Shown piece after piece: positions 16,385 to 25,468 of a stretch of DNA of 64,000 nt (its first letter is position 1; each line of letters starts with the position of its first letter). This DNA comes from Pseudomonadota bacterium (lineage in GTDB: Bacteria > Pseudomonadota > Alphaproteobacteria > Sphingomonadales > Sphingomonadaceae), in contig JAEXFD010000013.1 of assembly GCA_023400405.1 (NCBI GenBank), positions 329,184 through 393,183 of the forward strand, written 5' to 3'. Below the pieces are notes generated by a model. That model was not told the origin of the DNA, searched no databases, and saw only the letters and a list, made by a program, of their open reading frames with translations. Made by a program: the position numbers and the translations under genes.

Positions 16385-17356
16385 ATGACTTTGCGTTCCG
16401 TCATCATCGGCACCGGCTCGGCACTGCCGCCGCGCCGCGTTTCCAATGCCGAACTGGCGGAGCAGGTCGAGACCAGCGACGAATGGATCGTCGAGCGGAC
16501 CGGCATCCGCTTCCGCCACATCGCCGGCGAGGGCGAGACCACGGGCACGCTGGCCGCCGATGCGGCACGCGCGGCGCTGGCCGCGGCCGGCCGGGGGGCG
16601 GAGGAAATCGACCTGATCGTGCTCGCCACCGCGACGCCGGACCAGACCTTCCCCGCGACCGCCACCAAGGTTCAGGCGATGCTGGGCATTGCCGACTGCG
16701 TCGCCTTCGACGTCGCCGCGGTCTGTTCGGGCTTCCTCTATGCCGTGCAGGTCGCCGATTCGATGCTGCGCGCCGGCGTCCACAAGCGGGCGCTGGTGAT
16801 CGGCGCCGAGACCTTCAGCCGCATCCTGGACTGGGAAGACCGCGCGACCTGCGTGCTGTTCGGCGACGGTGCCGGCGCGATCGTGCTCGAGGCGCAGGAT
16901 AGTGCTGACGAGGGCGGACGCGGCATCCTGGCGACGAAGCTCCACGCCGATGGCCGCTATAACGACCTGCTCTATGTCGATGGCGGACCCTCGACGACCC
17001 AGACCGTCGGCAAGCTCCGCATGAAGGGACGCGAAGTGTTCCGCCACGCGGTGGTCAATCTCGCTTCGGTGATGGAGGAATCGCTCGCCGCCGCCGGCCT
17101 CAGCTCGGCGGATGTCGACTGGGTCGTGCCGCACCAGGCCAATGCCCGCATCCTCGATGCGACGGCGCGCAAGCTCGGCCTCGCGGCCGAGAAGGTCGTG
17201 GTCACGGTCGACGAACATGCCAATACCTCGGCTGCCTCTGTGCCGCTCGCGCTCGACAAGGCGGTCCGCGACGGGCGGATCAAGCCGGGTGCGCTGATCG
17301 TGCTCGAAGCGATGGGCGGCGGCTTCACGTGGGGCGCCGCAGTCGTACGCTTCTGA
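16385..17356 (+). CDS. fabH: 3-oxoacyl-ACP synthase III (KAS III)
   Basis: A 323-aa enzyme that starts type II fatty-acid synthesis by condensing acetyl-CoA with malonyl-ACP. The catalytic triad is visible: Cys in AVCSGFLYA, His in VPHQANARI, Asn in HANTSAASVPLA. The early TSDEWIVERTGIRFRHIA motif and the C-terminal GGGFTWGAAVVRF are family hallmarks. It follows plsX closely. Confidence 0.97.
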   Translation: MTLRSVIIGTGSALPPRRVSNAELAEQVETSDEWIVERTGIRFRHIAGEGETTGTLAADAARAALAAAGRGAEEIDLIVLATATPDQTFPATATKVQAMLGIADCVAFDVAAVCSGFLYAVQVADSMLRAGVHKRALVIGAETFSRILDWEDRATCVLFGDGAGAIVLEAQDSADEGGRGILATKLHADGRYNDLLYVDGGPSTTQTVGKLRMKGREVFRHAVVNLASVMEESLAAAGLSSADVDWVVPHQANARILDATARKLGLAAEKVVVTVDEHANTSAASVPLALDKAVRDGRIKPGALIVLEAMGGGFTWGAAVVRF

Positions 17357-17458
17357 TTTTGTCCCAAAAAGACGAACCGGTATCGTAATGTTCCGGTTTG
17401 CGGGCGTCGCGCGATCTGATAGGACGATTTCAACCTATATCAATTCAGGGGGACGGGG

Positions 17459-17758
17459 ATGCCGCTCGCCGGCACGCTCACCAGGGCCGATCTAGCCGAG
17501 TCGCTCCATCGCGAAGTGGGGCTTTCACGCGCCGACGCGGCGCGGCTCGTCGAGCAGATCCTCAAGCATATGTGCGAAGCGCTCGAAAAGGGCGAGAACG
17601 TCAAGATCTCCGGCTTCGGCAGCTTCATCCTGCGCGACAAGGGCGAGCGGATCGGCCGCAATCCCAAGACCGGCGTGGAAGTGCCGATCGCGCCGCGCCG
17701 CGTGCTCACCTTCCGCGCCAGCCAGATGATGCGCACCCGCATCGTCTCGGCCAGCTGA
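17459..17758 (+). CDS. ihfA: Integration host factor subunit alpha
   Basis: A 99-aa HU/IHF-family DNA-bending protein. It has the dimerisation helices (TRADLAESLHREVGLSRADA) and the beta-arm signature GFGSFILRDKGERIGRNPKT ending in the proline-containing tip. The RIGRNPKTGVEVPI form and the position behind fabH mark it as IhfA rather than HU. About 100 bp separates it from fabH, so it may have its own promoter. IHF commonly assists replication initiation and transcription. Confidence 0.94.
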   Translation: MPLAGTLTRADLAESLHREVGLSRADAARLVEQILKHMCEALEKGENVKISGFGSFILRDKGERIGRNPKTGVEVPIAPRRVLTFRASQMMRTRIVSAS

Positions 17759-17768
17759 GCGGCTAGCC

Positions 17769-18101
17769 GTGCCGGGGGCCGAAAAGGCTGCTGGCGCGCT
17801 GCGGACGATCGGCGAGCTCGCCCAGGAAATCGGGCGCCCGCAGCACATCCTGCGCTATTGGGAAACGCGCTTTCCGCAGCTGCGCCCGCTGACCCGGGCC
17901 GGCAATCGGCGCTATTATCGGCCCGACGACGTCGCGCTCGTCAAGCGCATCGACGACCTGCTCTCCAACCAGGGCTATACGATCCGCGGCGTGCAGAAGC
18001 TGCTCGCCGAGGAACGCGGCAAGCCGCGTGGCGGCGGGCGCGGCGAAGCCTTGCGTGCGGTGCGCGACTCGCTGGTCCGGGCGATCGAGGAAGACGGCTG
18101 A
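17769..18101 (+). CDS. MerR-family transcriptional regulator
   Basis: A 110-aa protein starting at GTG, 10 bp after ihfA. It has the MerR helix-turn-helix: LRTIGELAQEIGRPQHILRY, WETRFPQLRPLTRAGNRRYY and DVALVKRIDDLLSNQGYTIR. It ends soon after a short helix and lacks the effector cysteines of metal sensors. Small MerR proteins next to ihfA are a conserved alphaproteobacterial arrangement; I do not know the target genes. Confidence 0.88.
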   Translation: MPGAEKAAGALRTIGELAQEIGRPQHILRYWETRFPQLRPLTRAGNRRYYRPDDVALVKRIDDLLSNQGYTIRGVQKLLAEERGKPRGGGRGEALRAVRDSLVRAIEEDG

Positions 18102-18110
18102 GCCTAGGCC

Positions 18111-18644
18111 TCAGGGCGTATCGGGCCCGAGCGACGGATCGAGGTCGCGCGGGCGCGTGAAGCGGACCAGCTCGCCGCCGCCGGCCGCCACCTCCTCCCA
18201 GCGGTTCACGTCGAAACGCAGCTCGGCCAGGCTCGCGGTGGGAAATTTCACTTCCACCGAGTCGCGCAGCGCATTGTCGCCGGCGAGCAGCAGCACCAGC
18301 TCCTCGAGGCCGGGATTGTGGCCCGAAAACAGCACGCGATCGACCGCGTCGGGAAGCTCGTGGACGACGTCGAGCAGCGTGCCCGCCGAGGCGAGATAAA
18401 GCCGCTGGTCCCAGAGCGGCGCGAGATCGCCGCCATAGCCCGTGCCGACTTCGGCCAGCGTCTCGACCACGCGCGCCGCGGGCGAGGCGACGACCTGGTC
18501 GAATTCGAGCCCCTGGCTGCGCATGTGGCGGCCCACCATCGCGGCGGCGCGGTGGCCCTTGGGATTGAGCGGCCGATCGAAATCGCGCGCGACGGGATCG
18601 TCCCATCCCGATTTGGCGTGGCGGAGCAGCGTCAGCGTCTTCAT
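18111..18644 (-). CDS. SixA-type histidine phosphatase
   Basis: A 177-aa histidine-phosphatase superfamily member. The catalytic RHG-type motif appears as LTLLRHAKSGWDDP, and the second histidine as LFSGHNPGLEELV. SixA proteins dephosphorylate phosphohistidine on phosphotransfer or PTS proteins. The start at MKTLTLLRHAKSGW is chosen because the family begins at this point; an upstream in-frame extension reads into the helicase end. It is followed 9 bp away by the convergent MerR gene. The PTS gene ptsN at 38 kb is a possible but unproven functional link. Confidence 0.88.
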   Translation of the reverse strand: MKTLTLLRHAKSGWDDPVARDFDRPLNPKGHRAAAMVGRHMRSQGLEFDQVVASPAARVVETLAEVGTGYGGDLAPLWDQRLYLASAGTLLDVVHELPDAVDRVLFSGHNPGLEELVLLLAGDNALRDSVEVKFPTASLAELRFDVNRWEEVAAGGGELVRFTRPRDLDPSLGPDTP

Positions 18645-18654
18645 CGGATCCCCG

Positions 18655-21357
18655 TCAGGCGGTCGCCGAGGCTCCATGCCGCAGCTTCGCCTCGAAGGAA
18701 AGCCGCACGCGCTCCACGGCGTCATCCAGCGTCACTCGCGCCACCGGCGTGCCCAGCGGAAAGGCGTCGAGCAGCCGCGACGGGCTCGCCGCCGACAGCA
18801 GGACGAAGGTGCCGCGATCGTCGGCACGGCGAATCAGCCGGCCGAACGCCTGGGCCATGCGCGCGCGGACGATGCGATCGTCATAGGCGGTGCCGCCGCC
18901 CGCCAGCCGCCGCGCCGCGTGGAGCACGGTCGGCTTGGGCCATGGGATCCCTTCCATCACCACCAGCCGCAGCGAATCGCCCGGCACGTCGACTCCGTCA
19001 CGCAGCGCATCGGTGCCGAGCAGCGAGGCGCGCGGATCGTCGCGGAAGATGTCGACCAGCGTGCCGGTGTCGATTGGATCGACATGCTGGGCGAGCAGCG
19101 GCAGTCCTTCGCGCGCCAGCCGATCGGCGATGCGGGCGTGGACCGCGCGCAGCCGCCGAATCGCCGTGAACAGGCCGAGCGTGCCGCCCTGTGCCGCGAC
19201 GATCAGCCGGGCATAGGCATTGGCGAGCGCGGGCAGGTCGCCGCGCTTGACGTCGGTGACGATCAGCACTTCGGCCTGGCCGGCATAGTCGAACGGGCTC
19301 GCCGCCTCGAAGCGTGCGGCCGGGCGCATCAGATGGACGGCGCCCGATCGCGCCTCGGCCACGTCCCAGCCGCCGCCCGCGCGCAACGTCGCCGAGGTGA
19401 CGAGCACGCCGTGCGCTTGCTTGAGCACGGTCTCGGCAAAGGGCTTGGCAGGATCGAGCCAATGGCGATGGAGGCCGATGTCATATTCGCGGCCCTCGAC
19501 GCGATCGACCGCGAGCCAATCGACGAATTCGGGATCGGCCGGCCCGCCGATCCGGGCGATCAGCGCCAGCCAAGCGCCGATCGTATCGGTCCGCCAGCCA
19601 AGCGAGGCGACTGCGCCTTCGATCCGCGCGCGGGCTGGGCCGTCCATCCAGTCGGGCGCCTCGGCGAGCACCGCTTCGAGCCGCCGGCCGAGCGTGACCA
19701 ACGGCCGCAGCATCGCATCGAGCGCCTCGCCGGCCGGCCCCGCCGCCTCGACCAGCGCGGCATCGGGCTCGGCCAGTTCGGTCTCCAGGCCGTAGCCGGC
19801 ATCGGCGGCACCCTGCGCGTCGCGGGCATAGACGAGGCCCCGGACCGCGGCGAGCAGCGCCTCGACCGGCCCGAACGGCGCGCCTTCGGCGAGTCGTTGG
19901 AGCCAGCCGTCGCTGGGCAGCGCGCGCGCGGCATCGACCGCCTCGGTGATCGCGCGGCCGCCCTCCTCGTCATAGCTGGCGACGTCGGAGAGGCGCGCGG
20001 CCAGCCCGCGCCGCCGGCCGCGCGATCCCGATTCGGGGCCGGTGATCCAGCGGCGGATCTCGATCGCTTCCTGCCCGGTGAGCGCGGCCGAGAACATCGC
20101 ATCGGCGGCATCGAACAGGTGATGCCCCTCGTCGAACACATAGCGCGTCGGCCGGCTCGTAGTCTCGCGCCCGCGCGCGGCGTTGACCATCACCAGCGCA
20201 TGGTTGGCGATGACGATGTCGGCGTCCGCCGAGGCGCGGGCGGCACGCTCGATGAAGCATTTCCGGTAATGGGGGCAGCCGGCATAGATGCACTCGCCGC
20301 GCCGATCGGTGAGCGCGGTCGAGCCGTTGCGGCGGAACAGCGTGGGCAGCCAGCCCGGCAGGTCGCCGCCGATCATGTCGCCATCGGCCGTGTAGCCGGC
20401 CCAGCGCGCCACGAGCTGGGCGAGGATCGCCGCCCGGCCCGCGAACCCGCCCTGGAGCGCGTCCTCCAAATTGAGCAGGCAGACGTAATTCTCCCGGCCC
20501 TTGCGCGTGACGATACGCTTCTTGCGAAGCTCGGGATCGGGGACCAGCCGCTCGCCCTCATGTCCCAATTGCCGCTGCAAGGCCTTGGTAAAGGTCGATA
20601 CCCAGACCGGTCCGCCGGCCTGCTCGGCCCAGAGCGAGGCGGGGGCGAGATAGCCGAGCGTCTTGCCGATGCCGGTGCCCGCCTCGGCGAGCACCAGATT
20701 GGGCGAATCGCGCAGGTCGCGCGGGGCGAAGGCGCCCGCCGCGGCGGCGGCATAGTCGCGCTGGCCCTGGCGGCGCTCGGCGGCGCTGCCGGTCAGCCGC
20801 GCGAGGCGATCGGCGATCTCGGCATCGTTCAGCGTCACCGTGCGCGGCGCGGGGCGCGGGGGCTGCTCGTTCCATTCGGGCAGGCGCGAGAACAGCCAGC
20901 GCTCGGCCTGGGCGGGCTTGGCGATCGCCTGGGAAACGACCGGCGCCCAGGGCCAGCGCAGCCGGAACAGCGATTGCGCGGCATGCCAGGCGCCTTCGCG
21001 CTCAGGCCAGTCGCCCTGGGGCAAAGCGAGCAGCGCGGCCGCCGCGGCGCGCAGAAAGGCGGCGACTGCGGAATCCCCGGTCGGCGCCTCGAGCCCGGTG
21101 ACGCGCGCCAGCCCCTTGGGCGTCGGCACCATGAAACGGGCGGGGCGCAGAAAGGCGAACAGCTCGAGCAGGTCGAGCCCGGAAAGCTCTGCATAACCGA
21201 GCCGCTGCCCGATCAGCGGCGCGTTGAGCAGGATCACCGGCGTATCCGCCGCGATCCGGATCGCCTCGCCCCGGCTGATCGCGCGCGTCTCCTCGGCCGT
21301 GGCGAGCCAGACGCCGCCATGGCTGGCGTGGAGCGCAGGATAGGGGAGCGGCGTCAC
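18655..21357 (-). CDS. ATP-dependent DNA helicase, DinG/Rad3 (XPD-like) family
   Basis: A helicase of about 900 aa. Walker A is EAGTGIGKTLGYLAPA (about residue 240) and the DEAH-like box is YVFDEGHH. The four cysteines of a likely Fe-S cluster are visible around VCLLNLEDALQGG and CIYAGCPHYRKCF. The C-terminal helicase lobe has LVTSATLRAGGGWDV, GTDALRDGVDVPG and the QAFGRLIRR motif. The family unwinds 5' to 3' and resolves G-quadruplex or R-loop structures. I favour the GTG at 21357 (VTPLPYPALHASHGGVWLA); a TTG 12 codons earlier is also open. Confidence 0.9.
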   Translation of the reverse strand: MTPLPYPALHASHGGVWLATAEETRAISRGEAIRIAADTPVILLNAPLIGQRLGYAELSGLDLLELFAFLRPARFMVPTPKGLARVTGLEAPTGDSAVAAFLRAAAAALLALPQGDWPEREGAWHAAQSLFRLRWPWAPVVSQAIAKPAQAERWLFSRLPEWNEQPPRPAPRTVTLNDAEIADRLARLTGSAAERRQGQRDYAAAAAGAFAPRDLRDSPNLVLAEAGTGIGKTLGYLAPASLWAEQAGGPVWVSTFTKALQRQLGHEGERLVPDPELRKKRIVTRKGRENYVCLLNLEDALQGGFAGRAAILAQLVARWAGYTADGDMIGGDLPGWLPTLFRRNGSTALTDRRGECIYAGCPHYRKCFIERAARASADADIVIANHALVMVNAARGRETTSRPTRYVFDEGHHLFDAADAMFSAALTGQEAIEIRRWITGPESGSRGRRRGLAARLSDVASYDEEGGRAITEAVDAARALPSDGWLQRLAEGAPFGPVEALLAAVRGLVYARDAQGAADAGYGLETELAEPDAALVEAAGPAGEALDAMLRPLVTLGRRLEAVLAEAPDWMDGPARARIEGAVASLGWRTDTIGAWLALIARIGGPADPEFVDWLAVDRVEGREYDIGLHRHWLDPAKPFAETVLKQAHGVLVTSATLRAGGGWDVAEARSGAVHLMRPAARFEAASPFDYAGQAEVLIVTDVKRGDLPALANAYARLIVAAQGGTLGLFTAIRRLRAVHARIADRLAREGLPLLAQHVDPIDTGTLVDIFRDDPRASLLGTDALRDGVDVPGDSLRLVVMEGIPWPKPTVLHAARRLAGGGTAYDDRIVRARMAQAFGRLIRRADDRGTFVLLSAASPSRLLDAFPLGTPVARVTLDDAVERVRLSFEAKLRHGASATA

Positions 21358-21430
21358 CCGACCGCTTGTCGCGCACGGGGAACAGATTGGCAACCCGGGC
21401 GAGCGCCGCGACGCTCGCCCGGTCGCATTT

Positions 21431-22567
21431 TCAGGCGAGTTCGCGCAGCGCCGCCGCGTCGAAGTCGCGCAGCTCGTCGGTGGCGCCGCGATGGACCTTG
21501 CGCGCCCATTCGGGATCGGCGAGCAGCGCGCGACCCACCGCGATCAGGTCGAACTCGCCGCGCTCCATCCGCGCGACCAGCTTGTCGAGGCCCGAGACCG
21601 GCGAGCCCTGCCCGCCAAACGCGCCGAGGAAATCGCTCGACAGGCCGACCGAGCCGACGCTGATCGTCGCGGCGCCGGTGACCTTCTTCGCCCAGCCAGC
21701 GAAGTTCAGCCCTTCCTCGCCGTCGATCTCGGAGAATTCGGGCTCCCAGAAGCGGCGCTGCGAGCAATGGAGGATATCGACCCCGGCCTCGACCAGCGGG
21801 CCGAGCCAGTCTTCCATCGCCTCGGGCGTTTCGGCCAGGCGTGCGGCGAATTCCTGTTGCTTCCACTGGCTGACGCGCAGGATCAGCGGGAAATCGGGCC
21901 CGATCGCGGCGCGCACCGCGGCGACCACTTCGGCGGCGAAGCGCGCGCGCTCGCGAATGCCCGCGCCGCCATAGCGATCGCTGCGCTCGTTGGTGCCGCT
22001 CCAGAAGAACTGGTCGATCAGATAGCCGTGGGCGCCGTGCAGCTCGACCGTGTCGAAGCCGAGCCGCTGCGCATCCGCGGCGGCGCGGGCGAAGGCGGCG
22101 ACGGTATCGGCGATGTCTTCCTCCGACATCGCATTGCCGCGCGGCTTGCCCGGAGCGAGCAGGCCCGAGGGGCTCTCGACTTCGGCATCAGGCGTCCACT
22201 CGCCGCCGCCGATGGTCGAGCCGGTGTGCCAGATCTGCGGTCCCATCTTGCCGCCGGCGGCGTGCACCGCCTCGATCACGCCCTTCCAGCCGGCAAGCGC
22301 GCTTTCGCCATGGAAGAACGGGATGGCCGGCAGATTGCGCGAGGCAGGGCGATCGATCACCGTGCCTTCGGAGAGGATCAGCCCGACTTCAGCGGCGGCG
22401 CGGCGCTGGTAATAGGCGGCGTTCGGCTCGCCCGGCACGCCTTCGGGCGCCATGTTGCGCGTCATCGGCGCCATCACGATGCGATTGGCGAGGCGGAGCG
22501 ACTTCAACTGGAAGGGCTGGAACAGCGGTTCGACCGAGGGATTCGACATGAGGGACATTGGCTCCAT
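21431..22567 (-). CDS. NADH:flavin oxidoreductase, Old Yellow Enzyme family
   Basis: About 378 aa, FMN-dependent TIM barrel. Motifs are LANRIVMAPMTRNMAPEGVP, the substrate histidine region WHTG and GFDTVELHGAHGYLIDQFFW, the SDRYGG signature, and the phosphate-binding VGRALLADPEWARKV. It reduces activated C=C bonds; the physiological substrate is unknown. Three ATGs compete for the start. I chose 22567 because GGGAG lies 10 nt upstream; 22558 and 22549 are alternatives. It is divergent from lysK. Confidence 0.92.
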   Translation of the reverse strand: MEPMSLMSNPSVEPLFQPFQLKSLRLANRIVMAPMTRNMAPEGVPGEPNAAYYQRRAAAEVGLILSEGTVIDRPASRNLPAIPFFHGESALAGWKGVIEAVHAAGGKMGPQIWHTGSTIGGGEWTPDAEVESPSGLLAPGKPRGNAMSEEDIADTVAAFARAAADAQRLGFDTVELHGAHGYLIDQFFWSGTNERSDRYGGAGIRERARFAAEVVAAVRAAIGPDFPLILRVSQWKQQEFAARLAETPEAMEDWLGPLVEAGVDILHCSQRRFWEPEFSEIDGEEGLNFAGWAKKVTGAATISVGSVGLSSDFLGAFGGQGSPVSGLDKLVARMERGEFDLIAVGRALLADPEWARKVHRGATDELRDFDAAALRELA

Positions 22568-22658
22568 GGATGGTGCGCTCCCAATTATGTCGCCGAGGCG
22601 CCGGCGCAAGGCGCCCGGCCTTGCAATCATGCGCGCAATCGGCACAGACGGGCGGGCT

Positions 22659-24251
22659 ATGACCGAGATTTCCCCCGCGCTGCGCGCCGCCGCATTCGAG
22701 TCCAAGGCCTGGCCTTACGAAGAAGCGCGCAAGCTGCTCAAGCGCTATCCAGGGATCGAGACGGGCGAAGCGCCGGCCAAGGGCCATGTGCTGTTCGAGA
22801 CCGGCTATGGTCCCTCGGGCCTGCCGCATATCGGCACGTTCAACGAAGTGCTGCGCACGACGATGGTACGCCACGCCTTCGAGGCGCTGTGCGACGTGCC
22901 GACCCGGCTGATCGCGTTCAGCGACGACATGGACGGGCTGCGCAAGGTGCCCGACAATGTGCCCAACAAGGACATGCTGGCCGATCATCTCGGCAAGCCG
23001 CTGAGCCGCATCCCCGATCCGTTCGGGAAGTTCGAAAGCTTCGCCGCGCACAACAATGCGATGCTGCGCGAATTCCTCGATCGCTACGGCTTCGACTATG
23101 AGTTCGCCTCGTCGACCGACTATTATGCCGACGGCCGCTTCGACGCGACGCTGAAGAGCGTGCTGCGCCATTACCAGGCGATCCTCGACATCATGCTGCC
23201 GACGCTGGGCGCCGAGCGCCGCGCGACCTACTCGCCGGTGCTTCCGGTCAGCCCCAAGTCCGGGGTTGTGCTGCAGGTTCCGGTCGAGGTGGTCGATGCC
23301 GAGGCCGGGCTGATCGCGTTCGAGGACGAAGGCGAGCGGATCGAGCAGACGATCCTGGGCGGCCATGCCAAGCTGCAATGGAAGGTCGATTGGGCGATGC
23401 GCTGGGTCGCGCTCGACGTCGATTACGAAATGGCCGGCAAGGACCTGATCGATTCGGTGATCCAGTCGGGCAAGATCGCCCGCGCGCTCGGCGGCCGCCC
23501 GCCCGAGGGATTCAACTACGAGATGTTCCTCGACGAGAAGGGCGAGAAGATCTCCAAGTCCAAGGGCAACGGCCTCAGCCTCGAGCAATGGCTGACCTAT
23601 GGGCCCGAGGAGAGCCTGGCCTTCTATGCCTATCGCGAACCGAAAAAGGCCAAGCAGCTGCATTTCGGGGTGATCCCGCGCGCGATCGACGAATATTGGC
23701 AGTTCCGCGCCAATTATCCGAGCCAGGAAGTCGCCCAGCAGCTCGGCAATCCGGTGCACCACATCCACAACGGCCAGGTGCCGGCCGAGACGCTGCCGGT
23801 GACCTTCGGGCTACTGCTCAACCTGGTCAGCCTGCCCGGCGTCGGCAATCGCGAGACGATCTGGGGGTTCCTGCGCCGCTATTCGCCCGATCTCTCGCCC
23901 GAAACGCATCCCGAGCTCGACCGGATGGTCGGCTATGCGATCCGCTACGCCGCCGACTTCGTCGAGCCGACGCTGAAGCGCCGCGCCCCGACCCCGGGCG
24001 AGGCCGAAGCGCTGCGCAGCCTCGACGCGCAGCTCGCCGCATTGCCGGCGAATGCGAGCGCCGAGGACATCCAGAACATCGTCTATGAGATCGGCAAAAC
24101 CGATGCCTTCCCGTCGCTGCGCGACTGGTTCAAGGCGCTGTACGAGACGCTGCTGGGATCGGAGCAAGGTCCGCGCATGGGCAGCTTCATCGCGCTCTAC
24201 GGCATCGACAATTCGCGCAAGCTGATCGCGGAGGCGCTCGCCAGGGCATGA
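22659..24251 (+). CDS. lysS: Lysyl-tRNA synthetase, class I
   Basis: A 530-aa class I (archaeal-type) LysRS, the form used by alphaproteobacteria and unrelated to the class II enzyme of E. coli. The HIGH motif appears in TGYGPSGLPHIGTFNEVLRT, the KMSKS motif as GEKISKSKGNGLSLEQW, and Rossmann-fold elements lie between. It charges tRNA-Lys. The start is MTEISPALRAA; an ATG 30 bp upstream is less likely. Its stop overlaps the nhaA ATG by 4 bp. Confidence 0.95.
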   Translation: MTEISPALRAAAFESKAWPYEEARKLLKRYPGIETGEAPAKGHVLFETGYGPSGLPHIGTFNEVLRTTMVRHAFEALCDVPTRLIAFSDDMDGLRKVPDNVPNKDMLADHLGKPLSRIPDPFGKFESFAAHNNAMLREFLDRYGFDYEFASSTDYYADGRFDATLKSVLRHYQAILDIMLPTLGAERRATYSPVLPVSPKSGVVLQVPVEVVDAEAGLIAFEDEGERIEQTILGGHAKLQWKVDWAMRWVALDVDYEMAGKDLIDSVIQSGKIARALGGRPPEGFNYEMFLDEKGEKISKSKGNGLSLEQWLTYGPEESLAFYAYREPKKAKQLHFGVIPRAIDEYWQFRANYPSQEVAQQLGNPVHHIHNGQVPAETLPVTFGLLLNLVSLPGVGNRETIWGFLRRYSPDLSPETHPELDRMVGYAIRYAADFVEPTLKRRAPTPGEAEALRSLDAQLAALPANASAEDIQNIVYEIGKTDAFPSLRDWFKALYETLLGSEQGPRMGSFIALYGIDNSRKLIAEALARA

Positions 24252-25468
24252 TCCGCGCCGTGCGCCAGCTCCGCGCCGCCACGCGCGACTTCGTGTCGAG
24301 CGAAGCGGCGGGCGGCGTTGCGCTGATGCTCGCCTCGGCGGCGGCGCTGATCGTCGCCAATTCGCCACTCGCTCCCGGCTATTTCGCCGCGCTCCAGGCG
24401 CATGCCGGCCCCGCGATCCTCGCCGGGCATCCGATGACGGTGCAGCTGTGGATCAATGACGGGCTGATGGCGATCTTCTTCCTGCTCGTCGGGTTGGAGA
24501 TCAAGGCCGAGGTCGTCGATGGCCGACTCGCCCGCTGGAGCCAGCGGACCCTGCCGGTGATCGCCGCCGCGGCCGGGATGGCGGTGCCGGCCCTGCTCTA
24601 TCTCGCCGTGGCCGGATCGACCGACGGCCTGGCGCGCGGCTGGGCGATCCCGGCGGCGACCGACATCGCCTTCGCGATCGGGCTGATGGGGCTGCTCGGC
24701 AAGCGGGCGCCCGCGTCGCTCAAGCTGCTGCTCACCACCATCGCCATCGTCGACGACATGGGCGCCGTGGCGATCATCGCGCTCGCCTATACCGCGCATC
24801 TCGACCTGGGTGCGCTCGCCGCGGCAGGAGCGGTGCTGGCCGCGATGATCGCGCTCAACCGCTTCCAGGTGAAGTGGCTCTCACCCTATCTGCTGCTTAC
24901 CGCGCTGCTCTGGTTCTTCACCTTCCGCTCGGGCGTGCACGCCACCGTCGCGGGCGTCGCGGCGGCGCTGACCATCCCGATGAAGCCGCTGCACCGGCTC
25001 GAGCACCTGCTCAATCCCTTGGTGGCGTTCGGGGTGGTGCCGCTGTTCGGCTTTGCCAATGCCGGCGTCTCCTTCGCCGGGATCGGGCCGGAGACGCTGC
25101 TCGCGCCGCTCCCGCTCGGCATCGCGCTGGGCCTGTTCGCGGGCAAGCAGGTCGGCGTGTTCGGCAGCATCTGGGCGGCGGTGCGCCTGGGCCTCGCACC
25201 GCGGCCCGAGGCGCGCTGGCGGCAGGTCTATGGCATGGCGCTGCTTGCCGGCATCGGCTTCACGATGAGCCTGTTCATCGGCGGCCTGGCCTTTCCCGGC
25301 GACGCGACGCTCGAAGCCGAAGTGAAGATCGGCGTGCTCGCCGGATCGCTGCTCTCGGCCGTGGCGGGCTATCTGCTCCTGCGCTCGACCAGCACGGCCA
25401 GGCCGCAGATCGCGAGGCCGCCAAGCGCCAGCGCGGATCCCACCAGCCCGGTCGACGTCCAGCCATAG
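24248..25468 (+). CDS. nhaA: Na+/H+ antiporter NhaA
   Basis: A 406-aa inner-membrane antiporter with about 12 helices. Signature sequences are FFLLVGLEIKAEVVDGRL, AIPAATDIAFAIGLMGLLG, TIAIVDDMGAVAIIALAY (the paired aspartates for Na+/H+) and GIGFTMSLFIGGLAF. It exports Na+ and controls internal pH. The 4-bp overlap with lysS implies translational coupling. The last 25 or so residues, rich in Ser, Pro and Ala, are encoded antisense to the end of the convergent MFS gene and look unlike the family. Confidence 0.95.
   Translation: MIRAVRQLRAATRDFVSSEAAGGVALMLASAAALIVANSPLAPGYFAALQAHAGPAILAGHPMTVQLWINDGLMAIFFLLVGLEIKAEVVDGRLARWSQRTLPVIAAAAGMAVPALLYLAVAGSTDGLARGWAIPAATDIAFAIGLMGLLGKRAPASLKLLLTTIAIVDDMGAVAIIALAYTAHLDLGALAAAGAVLAAMIALNRFQVKWLSPYLLLTALLWFFTFRSGVHATVAGVAAALTIPMKPLHRLEHLLNPLVAFGVVPLFGFANAGVSFAGIGPETLLAPLPLGIALGLFAGKQVGVFGSIWAAVRLGLAPRPEARWRQVYGMALLAGIGFTMSLFIGGLAFPGDATLEAEVKIGVLAGSLLSAVAGYLLLRSTSTARPQIARPPSASADPTSPVDVQP

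Noticed and set aside
18442..21663. A 1073-codon plus-strand open frame opposite the helicase
   Set aside because: No recognisable domain; the helicase motifs on the minus strand are unambiguous.
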